Notes under the pieces: model-generated
What the model was told of the DNA's origin: nothing
Database searches by the model: none
What the model saw: the letters and a program-made list of their open reading frames with translations, nothing else
In this document: positions 23,601 through 35,600 of the stretch, piece after piece
Layout: each line of letters opens with the position of its first letter
Numbering within the stretch: position 1 is the first letter of the stretch
Program-made: the position numbers and the translations under genes
From: Chromobotia macracanthus
Lineage: Eukaryota > Chordata > Actinopteri > Cypriniformes > Botiidae
Length of the DNA stretch: 64,000 nucleotides
Assembly (NCBI GenBank): GCA_036877525.1
Contig: JAZGTH010000007.1
Location: 417,001 to 481,000, forward strand
Direction: 5' to 3'

Positions 23601-26600
23601 ATCTAGTTGAATTTTCTTGCAGCATTTCCAGCTGGCTCTGATTGATTCCACACCCTGCACTTTGTCCAAAGCTGAAAGTAAGTGGTGTCCATAAATCATG
23701 TTTATTGTTAGTAAATCCTTTTATGAGGCCATTTCATTGTTTATAATGAGGGGAGAGTTGTGGCTATGAATTCAGACTGGATGTGCAGAGTGTGTTAAAG
23801 GAAAAGGTCAGCTTGTCTTTCTGAGTTCTACTTCAGTTTGATTTTTTTCCTCTCTGCCTAAGACTCTAGTTGTCAAGGAGACTATGAGTGTATTCAGCAG
23901 TGTGTTGTCCTGCACACAGGCAGTAATAATATGCTTTATGTGCAGTGAAGGCAAGCTCCTGTTCTTCTGTCTGTGTGACTATGAAAGCTGAAGCTGAAAC
24001 AGTGAAAGAAGCAGATTTAATACTTGCCTGGTTATTAGACTTGCATTACATCAGAAGGGATGTGCGGTACTAATAACTATAAATTCCTCTGTGTCCACAG
24101 TTCAGTTCCACATTGCTCATGTCTATGAAAGTCAGGTGAGTGTTTCCCTTTTTTTAAAAGTATCAACAGATAAGTGTGTGCTGTGCTGTTGTGTTGACCT
24201 TCTGTTGTTCAGCTTTGGTTGTGGATCTGTATTTCTCATGTAGATGTATTTAATATGCAGTGACATTACCAAAAGATGCTTGTGGTCATCATCATCCCCT
24301 GTATATAGTCCTGCTGAATAACAGCAGCGTCTCTGATTGGCTGGTTGTGTGTAGTGTAGTGTTTTACTGGTTGATTGGCTATTCAGTTGAAATTGTTGAA
24401 ATCGCAGTTACATATGTCCTCATGATTGACAGATTTGCTTTCTATTCTTTCTATCAAAAGTTAAGAGGCTGCTAGCAATGACAGATGCACTAACCAGTCT
24501 GCCAGTGCCTCTGTTTTACAACCGGTTGAGTTAATTGTCCATCACACACAGCTGAGATGATCATGTTGTGTTCTTCTGGTTGTGAGGCTCTAGTGGTCAG
24601 CCATCAACTTCAGCAAAGATCTGTTTCAAGGTCACTAAAGAAAACAACTAGTAATTTTGAGGGTGCTTCTCAGGTTACACTGATACAGAGCTTGTTTGTG
24701 TTTGTCTGGCCTGTTAAGTCTAGTCTGGCCTGCTCTGTCCTAGACTGACCCTTCCCCTGCATCTGTGTGTTTGTCTGGTCTGGTCAGTGGACTCTTTCCT
24801 TTCTTCCTGGCCTGCACTTTTGAGACTTGGTCAGTTATGGGCTCTTTGTGTTTACCTGGAGGGGCCATAAAAGCACCAAACTATTTGTCTGCTAAAACAT
24901 CTCTGGCTTTCTGTCTGCACGCAGAAGAAATATCGCATTGCAAAGGAAGCTTACGAGAGTCTGTTACAAACTGAGAATCTTCCTGCACAGGTGAAAGCAG
25001 CTGCACTTCAACAGTTAGGTGAGTTTTATTAGTTTCCTGTTTCTGCTTTACTGTGCTCCACAGTCATGGACATGTTACAGTTTTGATTTCCAAACATGAA
25101 AAATGGATGACTTGCATATTGCTTGAAAACATTGTCTTCACTTTACTGTGTGGTTTAGTCTTGATTTTGCAGGGAAATCTACAGAATTGTGTGGGGTGGA
25201 TTTAAATGTAGTTAAACAGAACTGAGAGTACTGCTGTCTTAATGGTAACTGAGCACAATTGGCATTAAAAATAAGCAAATGAGCATGCAAGGAGTGGGGG
25301 AGTTTAATAATTTAATAATTAATATGTTTAATAATTAGGGTTTGTGCATTTGGTTATTGTGCATTTGGTCATCCATAAACTGGAAAGATTCATGATTTCC
25401 ATGCCACCCTGATCATCCAACCCGTAATGGGTTTTAAAACTTCAAGAAAATAACAAATCTTTAGATTTGTTTTTATAATAAAATGTAATAATGTTTTCTT
25501 ACTTCATTAGTGAGTTAAAATCCTCAGACATCTTTTCCTCCTCATGCCTCCTCAGTGTCTTTTTTTTTTTTCACCAGTCCTGAAAGAAAACAAAACAGCT
25601 GCCATAAAACAGCTGTCATTAAACCTCTGCCACATTGCCTCCACAATTGTCAGTTATGGTCTGGTTGCTGTAGCAACGCGTTCCTAGTGCAGCCGCTTGC
25701 CACAGGTGTTAAGAATTCGGCTGCCATCAGTGTCTAGGAGAAATTCAGGGCACATGGAAAAGTTCTTCTACATGCTGTCTCAGTCTTCTTACATACCTCT
25801 AGCTGGGTGGGAAAGGAGAGGCAGAGGGCTGTTTGGACAGAACCGTATGTGCTGGTGGCATTAAAACCCTCACTGAAGACGGCAACCACAGAAATTTTTA
25901 CTCCATTGGAGTGTTCAGTTATTGATGTTGTTCTGCTTGTTTTGTTGAGAATGCGGTTTCTGTTTTTATCCATGTGTTTCCCATTATTCCCTCAGGCTGG
26001 ATGCATCACACAGTTGAACTGCTGGGAGATAAAGCCAACAAGAACAGTTATGCTATTCAGTGTCTGCAGAAGTCTCTAGAAGCAGACCCCAACTCAGGAC
26101 AGTCCTGGTACTTCCTGGGCAGGTAAGCAGGTATCACAACTTTAAAACGCTTGGTTAATGTTGCAATATTAGAATTAACTTTTCCTGTTGCTTTTTTTTT
26201 GGATGTGTGTAACTGCGTTGATCTGGAAATTATTACTGTGCATTATAAAAAAATAAAAAGAGAATTTTCCTTGGTTCGACTTCAAGCTCTACACCTTCTT
26301 TATCTATGTTTGTGTTGCTGTAATGGCGCTTGTTGGTTTTCATGCAGGTGCTACTCAAGTATTGGGAAGGTCCAAGATGCCTTCATGTCTTACCGTCAGT
26401 CTATTGACAAGTCTGAGGCCAGCGCAGATACGTGGTGCTCGATTGGGTAAGTTGAAGTTCTTTAATGCTTGATAGTCTCATGCAGTCACCAACTTAGGCA
26501 AGCAAATATAATGGGAATATTGTCTTGCTGGTTTCCTGAGGGTGAACATGCTGAGATGATGCATAACTTACTCACCCCTTAAATCATCCAAGGTGTATAT

Positions 26601-29600
26601 GACCTTCTTTCTTTAGCCTAAAACAATCAGACTTTAAATAATATTAAATAAAATCCTGGCTCGACCTAGCTGAAACATGCATCCATCTGTTTTAAAAGTA
26701 ACCCATGTCACTCACAGGGATTAATAAATGTCTTCTGAAGTTAAACAATATGTTCATGAAAGAAAACCATTAATATTTACATATCATTATTGAATAAGAG
26801 TCATATACACCTGGGATGCCTTGAGAGTGAGTAATTAACAAGCTCATTTTCACTGTATTTTAATTTGTTGTTGGATGCTGTATATTGTTGCTTTGCAGGT
26901 TGTTAAAAGGCTGTTATGGAAACTGAAATGGCTCTTTTCCCTCTGCTGGTCCAGTTTCCTCCCTCCAGCCTTTCTCAAATATCAGGAGATGTTTAGTTTT
27001 TAGTAATGATTCTCTATCCGCAGTGTGTTATATCAGCAGCAGAACCAGCCAATGGACGCACTGCAGGCATATATCTGTGCAGTACAGCTGGACCACAGCC
27101 ATGCGGCCGCCTGGATGGACCTGGGCACACTCTATGAGTCCTGCAACCAGCCGCAGGATGCCATGAAGTGCTACATCAATGCCACCTGCAGCAAATCCTG
27201 CAGCAACATCCCAGCCCTCACAGCACGCATCAGATGCCTTCAGGTAAACAGAACGTGATGTTATCAGGAGAGGAAGTCCACAGTTCTTTTTATTTAGCCT
27301 TTCTTTTCAAGGATTGTGTGCATGGTTTTTTGTTTTAGTTAGGTATGCCAATTCAACTTCCTGTTGTTTTATTTCACATCCTGTTTGACATGCTTACATT
27401 TCATCTGTGATTTGATGCACATCACCATTGAATTGACTCAAGCTTAGCAGAATCCCCTGCTGAACGTGTTTTCTACACAATCTCTTCTAGGCTCAGTTGT
27501 GTAATCTTCAGCAGGGTAGTTTACCAAGTAAAAGTAAAACTCTCCCTAGTATTGAGGAGGCGTGGAGTTTACCAATCCCAGCAGAGCTCACCTCCAGACA
27601 GGGAGTTCTCAACACCACACAACAGGTGAGAACAGATCAGCTAGATGAACCGGTAGACACTTGTACACCATCTAACAGGTTAGGCTCATGAAATGATCTA
27701 TCAGTCTATTAGCTTAAGCATTGTTGGTTTGGTGAGACACAGAAATGTATTTGTGTGTGGCTCAACTCTCATGGTGATTTAAGTACCACTGAAAGGTTCT
27801 TAATTTACAATCATGCAGAACAATGTTGTTTATAACATTGATTCTGGAGAATAATCTTAAACTGTTACAGTTTAAAGTTATTTCCTGTAGTTCATTAGAC
27901 CATAACAGTCATCAGCACGTCATCCATTGTTTCACTGATGTCAGAGAACCATTTTAATTAAGTTATCTCTATATACTTTAGTGAAATCTTTGTTCAGTCA
28001 TTCATGTTATGCATAACAATTGCAGTAGTGGCAATCCTTTATCTGTTGCATTTAGCATACCTGCAGAGCTCATCAGAGTAATGAAGCCCTGATCCCAGAC
28101 CAGTCTCTTCCTCCTCACACGCTCTCTGGACAGACAGATGATCAGTCCAGTCCGGCCAAAAGAAAGAGGACGTCCAGTCCGTCCAGGGTACTGAGGCATA
28201 ACCTTGTAGTTTGTGAATCTATTACAGCTGCTTGCTGCTTATTCATGACTTTCTTGTCTCTCTGCTCACACATGCAGAATTCGCCAGATTCCTTGACAAA
28301 TAATCCAGGTCACCATCAAATCCCCTGCTGGACTTTAACCCCGCAGAAGCTGCAGGTTGGTAACATTAGAACGTTCAGTGGATATGTCAAGCTTTCAAAG
28401 CAGGCTTTATATTGTGTGGTCTTCTTGTCTCTCTCTGTGATGGGTCTGCAGCTCCTGGAACAGTTACGGGCTAACAGGGCCAGTCTGAAGCCAGTGCAGC
28501 TGCAGGGCCTGGATAAGCTGGAAAAGCAGCTCAGTCTCATGCAACAAAATCAGCAGGTATGGAAGTGACGGTGGTTTGCTAGTGCATCACACATAACAGT
28601 CCAAGTGTGTCGGAGTGACAGTGAGTGTAGGATGTTGCTTATATACATTTCAGTTTATAAATACATTTTAATATTGTTTATATTGATTTTACAAACATTA
28701 TTTAGCATAAATTATGTATCTCATTTTTGAGTATTGTGCAGCCCTAACTGGTGGTCACTCAAGATTTAAATGGCTCTCTCTCTCACTCTCTCAACAGATG
28801 AAGCTGAATGCTATGTGTCCGGTTAGGCCTAGTGTGTCCAATGGTCTCGTTTCTGACCCCTCACTGCCTATGAACCCTAATTCCACACCCTCCTCTCACC
28901 ACCCTCACGTCGCTCTGTCACATGCCCCTCCCACCCCCTCACAATGCCCCACTCAGCCAATAACCAACGGACCTGTCTCTGCAAGTCCCGCCCCATGCAG
29001 CACAGCTGGAACTCTGGGTAACACAGATGCTGTGAATGTGGGCAATAATCAACTACCAGCATCGGGGATCAACGGAAATGTGCCTTACTCACAACAAAAC
29101 GCACTACCTCATAACTGCACCACTCCCACCTGCAGCAGCACGGATGTTGATTCTCAGGTGAGATGAACTGCATAAATCACACAAGCATTTAAAATTTAGA
29201 ATTATGCAGAAAAAGCTGTTTGTACTTCAGGCAGTCTGTACTTTTTACATTTTAAAGGCAAAGCAAAACAAGAATGTACAGTTTTGAACAGTGCTGTTTT
29301 TAGTAGGTTATTTTTTGCAGGTGGACTTGAATTAGGACTCCAGAATAACACCTAATCTGTCTAAACTGAATCCAGCACATTGTCTTTGGTTTTGATGGCA
29401 GGGGCTTCAGAAAAGTCCAGGTCCTGGTTCAGCAGGTCCAAATTGCGAGCAGCCTTTATCTTCCGCTGGGACTCCCCAGACTTCCCCAGCAACCAGCGTT
29501 TCGAATCAGGTCAGACATCCGGCCACTGCCAGTGATGCTTCAGCACAGGAGGCCAATCACAATCACCTCCCCTCCCCCGGGCCCTCCCACTCCACTACCT

Positions 29601-32600
29601 CAGGTGGACAGCCAGGCACGGTGCACACCAAAGAGAGCAAGCCTTCCGGAAACGGGTATTCCATGGGGTCGCCTAACAGCACTGCCACTGCAGAAGGACT
29701 GCCGAATCACGTCCATCAGGGCCCAGCAGACTCTGTCGGCACCACACCTCATTCACCAGTTGTACTTACTGCAGACAATCCTCAGCTCTCTGCCTTGTTG
29801 GTCGGAAAAGCCAATGAAAGTAATCATGGTCAGAACGGGGGATTGGTAGCTGTGGGTACGAAGGTGAACAACATCCACTCGAGTCTGGACGCAGGAGTTA
29901 AGGCACAAGAAAACTCTGTGAGTTCCTCACCATGTGCTGCGATGTCCGTGGCAACACCCTCACCCAAATCTGCAGATCATCTCAATGCCCATAATGGCCC
30001 CACACTCAACGGCAAAGGTCTGGAGGACTCTCATAGCCCTGTGAGGGTCTCATCTCCACTGGTTTGCCGTAAACAGATGCCTCCCTCGTTTGCCCCATGG
30101 TCTTCTGTCTCCATCTACCCCAGCACCAGTGAGATGCTAAAAGCATGCAGGTGAGTTTATCCCTACCTTCAGTTAAAAAGCATGTGGATTTAGCAATATA
30201 GCATCAGTATTTTAGATGATGAATTTAAAAAGATGTACTATAATTGTTGGGTCATTATGGCACTTCTCCACTAGTGCCCAGAAAACTTAAAGGTAGGTAG
30301 ACCTTCTTTTTCAGAAACATTTTTATGCTTGTTGAAAGTCTCTTCACATACTGATAGTAATCAAGTAAAGTGTTCTAAATATATGTGTATATATATGTAA
30401 ATGTATATATTCTGTGGGAGGTTGTATACTTTATATATTTATGTTTCCATGCCTTCACAGTTTTAATTTATTGCATTTTTATTAATCTAGCAAACTAGCC
30501 ACAACATAAAATACATTTGAAATCTGAATTTAATTTAATACATAATGTGAATTTATACAAAATCCACCAGACTCCAGCACTTGGCAGATTTTGAAATTCT
30601 GCACCGCAAAGTGATTAGCTGCCCTCAAGAGTTTTTTGCTCTTCATTTGCATAAAGTTTTCTGCTGTCCTGTCAAACTCTAGCAAAATGCTGACCCTCAA
30701 TGTGTCTGGTGTATTGATGAATACATTAGAGATAAATCTACAGCAGTACATGCAGGCTGCTTAGATATAATATATAGAGATGTAATGTGACATTATATTA
30801 GATGTAATGTTACAAAGTGCTTGAAGGTTATATAAAGAGCTAATAATAAATATAACACTATATGAATATGTACACATGTATTAATAAGTTTGTATTGTGC
30901 AGAAATCTTGGGAAGAATGGCATCTCCAACAACAGCATCTTAATGGGAAGGTGTCCTCCACCACGATCCCCACCCTCACCTTTCCCTCCTCTGCCAAAAG
31001 ACAAACTCAACCCTCCCACCCCGAGTATTTATGTAAGTGAAGCACCACACATGCCGATGCCTAGATTTTCTAGTATTACTGCCGTTAGACATTAAAGTTG
31101 CAAAGCTGGGGAAATATCCCAATGTAAAATATGGGGATTTAAAGGAAGTAATTGGAAAATTTTGGTTCATTTTCAACAACCTGTATCATATACAAACAAA
31201 TATAAATCTGCTGTAATTTCCATATGTTCCCATTAATTCCTGTTAGCGTTCCCAAATTCCTGGAATTTTGCAACCCTGTCACTTTTTTATAGCTCATGGC
31301 AAAATTACATTTACACCTTTTAAAACACTTTACTGCAACTTTCTCACATTAATCTTTTGAAATGTTTTGCAGCTGGAGAGCAAGAGGGACGCTTTCTTCC
31401 CACCTCTTCACCAGTTCTGCACAAACCCGATGAATCCCGTGACTGTCATTCGTGGACTGGCCGGAGCACTGAAGTTAGGTGAGAGCACGCAACGCCTGCA
31501 CGTAACATTGACCTTTCATCAGTTTCTCTGGATTTGTTTATGGACTGTGTCAGTACCACACCCACATTTAAATGGTTAAAATGTTGTGGTGTTGTACACG
31601 TTTGAACACTTGGGACGTGAGTTTTATTTAGTCTGACAGTGTGTGTGTTTTGGCACGTTTGAGGACAGATGTGAGTGTAAATAACAGCGCCATCTGCCTG
31701 CTGAAAGTGTCATTACATGAACATCCTCAGAAGGTGAGCAGTCTTACAGCATTTTTATCCACCTTCTATTTGACTTTTTTAAAACCTCAGAAATGTCTTG
31801 GTGGAATATAATTTTGATTTGAGAGAGGTGCTGATGGTCACCTTTCTGTAAAGAGTTTGGGAATATTTAAGGAAAAATGGACATACTTTATGATGAAAGT
31901 GTTGTATATTTATTCTTGTACAGCCTCAGGTGTGTATGGATTTGAGAACAGTTTATAAAGATAATCTCTTGGGGGTGAGACCAACATGTTACACTTGGTG
32001 TTTATGTTGGGCAACCTTTCAGGTGTTTGATTCTGACTCTGGACATTTTCTGAGCGCACACACATTTTCTTCCCCATCATTTGCTGGGTTTTATATCTAA
32101 TTAAAGGTGCTGTGAATGATTTCAGTTATTTTGACAACTTCAGCAACAAGCCGCCTTCAAACAACTCTGCCTCCCAAAGCCATACCAGCAAACATGAGCA
32201 TTTATGATGTTCTAATTGGATAAAGCGTGGGACACTTCTCTTGGCCTGGAGCTGTTACAGAGATGTGATGTTTATCACATCTCTGACAAACTAGATCTGA
32301 CAAACTGATATGCAGGGCATCACAAGTCAAAAAGTGTCAAAAGACTAAAAATTGTTCTGTTTACATTCTGTTTTGTGTGGTCTTTAGCATGATCATCTTC
32401 CTCTGGTGTTTGAGTTGTGACATTTTTCTGGTATTCATTTCATCCTCTGTATTTGTTGCCTCCTCTCCTCTGCTTCAGATCTGGGTCTGTTCTCCACTAA
32501 GACTCTGGTGGAGGTGAATCCAGAGCACCTGGTGGAGGTGAGAACTCAGTTATTTCAGCCCATTGATGAGAACTGGGATGTGACGGGCAGCATGAAGACT

Positions 32601-35600
32601 TGGCGCTGCGAGAGTAGCCGCTCTCACACCACAATCGCCAGATACGCTCAGTGCCAGGCCTCGTCTTTCCAGGAGTCCCTGCGGGTCAGTACTCACTCAC
32701 TCAGTTTACTTGCCAACATTGTTTCTCTGTCTTGGAATTCAGGGAAAATTAACCACTTCTGATCGGTCATTTCTCACTCTGTTTGGTATAATGTGCTTTA
32801 AAAAAAACATGTGCAAGTTCATCAGTCAACATTATTGCTTTGAGTATTTCCTCCTTAAAACTGCAGTTTACCAAAGACAGTCTCAAAAGCACAATTTGAA
32901 ACGTCCCCTTTTGCTTGTAATGCTTGTAACAGTTTTCTGTTACAAGCATGTTGTGAGTAACCAGTCACTCAATAAGTGGATCAAATAGTTAAAGCTGATG
33001 TGATTGAATGAAGGCGGGGACTAACGGAATGACTCCAGGAATAAAAATTAAGCAAGGTTGTAGAGTTACATCAGCAGTAATTGTAAGGCACAAATATGTC
33101 ATCATGCCAAGAGAGTGCGGGTGTGATTGTCCTCAGGAGTTTATTTTTACAGAAATTGTTGAAGAGGCATCAGCACTCTACACTGTCTGGTTTCAAATGA
33201 GTTAAGCGGTAGTTCATGATTAGTATTTAACTGTCTAATGGTTCAATTTCATTATTACTGTCTGACAGGAGGAGAACGAAAAGAAAGGACAGAAAGAACA
33301 GTCCGACACAGAATCTCCATCAGAAACGTAAGTGAAAGACTGAATGTTTGAAACTCTTGAAAAAGTTTTTACTGAAAGTTGCATCTGTATTTCAGTGCGG
33401 TGCGAAGGAGAGGTCCATTTAAACACATCAAGTATGGGACCAACATTGACTTGTCAGATGAGAGAAAGTAAGTGGTTTTATGGTCCGAGTTCCTGGTGAA
33501 AGCTTTTCTGAACTGTTTTAAATGGCCTTAAAGTGACAATTTAGTGAGAGAAAATGTAGGGGAGACTTGTGTTTGTTCCTCAGGAATTGATTGGATCGTT
33601 GGAAGCTGGGGGTAGAAACCATTGGACAGGTCTTGTTATAGGACAGTGAATATAGTCCTGTACATCATGAAGAGAAGAGATGTAGTTTTGTAGGGGAGGT
33701 TAATGTTTTTAATGAAAGATTATAAGAGCACATGAATAAAATAAATAACAATGTGCAGAGATAAATCATTTATTTTTAATGTCCATTTAAACACTGCAAT
33801 ATTCATTAAAAAATAAGAATATTGATTTTTGATTTTATGGTGACTTCAATAGTAGAAAAATCACTAAGCGCAGCATCTTGTGGCTTTTTTGCAAAAATTT
33901 AAAGATGTGGCAACTATTTATTTTCTTAAAGTCTTGATAGTGTTATAGGATTAAACGGGCCTCTTCAGACTGCAGTGTTGAGCAGGAAGACATGTCAGGT
34001 CACTGCATCTAACCTCTACACTCTTGCAGGTGGAAGCTGCAGCTGGCTGAGTTAAGTAAGCTGCCTGTGTTTGCGCGGGTGGTGTCTGCAGGAAATCTGC
34101 TCAGTCATGTGGGTCACACCATTCTGGGCATTAACACAGTGCAGCTCTATATGAAGGTACCGGGCAGCAGGACACCAGGTCAGTGTGTCAACACGTGTCT
34201 GCATCTCTCACTGAATCATCTCAATCACACAACACAATTAAATACCATTAAAGCTAGCTGAAAAAGCTAAACACCATCTTTATATTCAGGTCATCAAGAA
34301 AATAACAACTTCTGCTCTGTGAACATTAACGTCGGCCCGGGAGACTGCGAGTGGTTTGTTGTCCCCGAGACATACTGGGGTGTCATGAACGAATTCTGTG
34401 AAAAGTGAGCACTCAAAATCAAAACAAACAACATCCCTTCATTTAACTTTTCCGCTTTATCGCTGCCTTTGTTTGAAACATAAAATTGCAAGTTTTCTTT
34501 ACATGAAGTCAAATGAAGTTAAATTGACATTTCCTGGGAAATCAGACCTGACAGCTCAAATTATAAATCATTATAAACTTACAGTTGTGAATCAGAGTAA
34601 GGGAACTCATCTGATACTGGTACTTTCTCAATAATAGTTTTTTGTTGTTTTTCGCAATAAAATTGCGAACTGCAGCTTAAGTGATTATACTAAAAGAGAA
34701 AGCCTTATGTCCAGTGCAGACATGTTTTGAAGAGTGGGCATGACTCACGTATGTAAAATTTTCAATGCAGGAATAATGTTAATTATCTGCTGGGTTCATG
34801 GTGGCCGAATCTGGAGGACCTGTATGAGAGTAATGTTCCAGTGTATCGTTTCATCCAGCGACCCGGGGACCTTGTGTGGCTCAACACAGGATCTGTGCAC
34901 TGGGTTCAGGCCATTGGCTGGTGCAACAACATTTCATGGAACGTTGGACCACTCACTGGTAAATGTCAAGTTACTTACCAGTGCTGTTGAATTTGCTCTG
35001 TTCTGAGTCCAGTGAGTTTGACTCTCACCCTCCATAATTCCTCACACACTGTATTAATAGTGCTCGTCTTCACTTGGTTTATTCTCTTCAACAGGATCCA
35101 CAGAGCTGCAGAGTTTATCTCCAGTCCTACTGACACCTGAAGCAGCTGATCAAGATCTTTAGGACTGACAGAAACATCCAGACAGGTGTGTTGGAGAAGA
35201 CTAGAGATAAACTCTGTAGCTCTGTGGGCCTCCAGTTTCAAGTTCCAAGTTCAAGTGGAGTTTATTGTCATTTCAACCATATACAAGTACAAAGTGAAAC
35301 CAAACAATGTTTCTCCAGGAACTAGATGCTACATAAACACAGAACAACACAGAACTACAGGCTACATAATTATACATAATTTATACATAAAGTGCACAAG
35401 TGCAAATGTGCAGACAGCACAAGACAGTACAGTGACTTCTGGGGCAGACAATAGACGTAGTATGTCATGTATTTCCAGGGACATGGACTGGAGATCGCTA
35501 CGTTATGTGCCTTAAAATTCAGATACTTGCATATATTTATATAAAAAATAACTTTAAAGTGTCAAATCATGGCGACTTATTTCTCAGTGCATCAGTACAA

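Larger units (their letters stand above)
16332..27243 (+). other. kdm6a: kdm6a TPR-encoding exons 3-12
   Basis: These ten exons encode the tetratricopeptide repeats, which mediate protein contacts in KDM6 proteins. Recognisable blocks include FCQLGHFNLLLEDYPKA, NAAFLYGLGLVYFHY, EIHLRLGLMFKV, WYFLGRCYSSIGKVQDAF and MDLGTLYESCNQPQDAM. They are very close to the mammalian sequence, in contrast to the variable linker encoded by exons 13-18. Confidence 0.9.
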
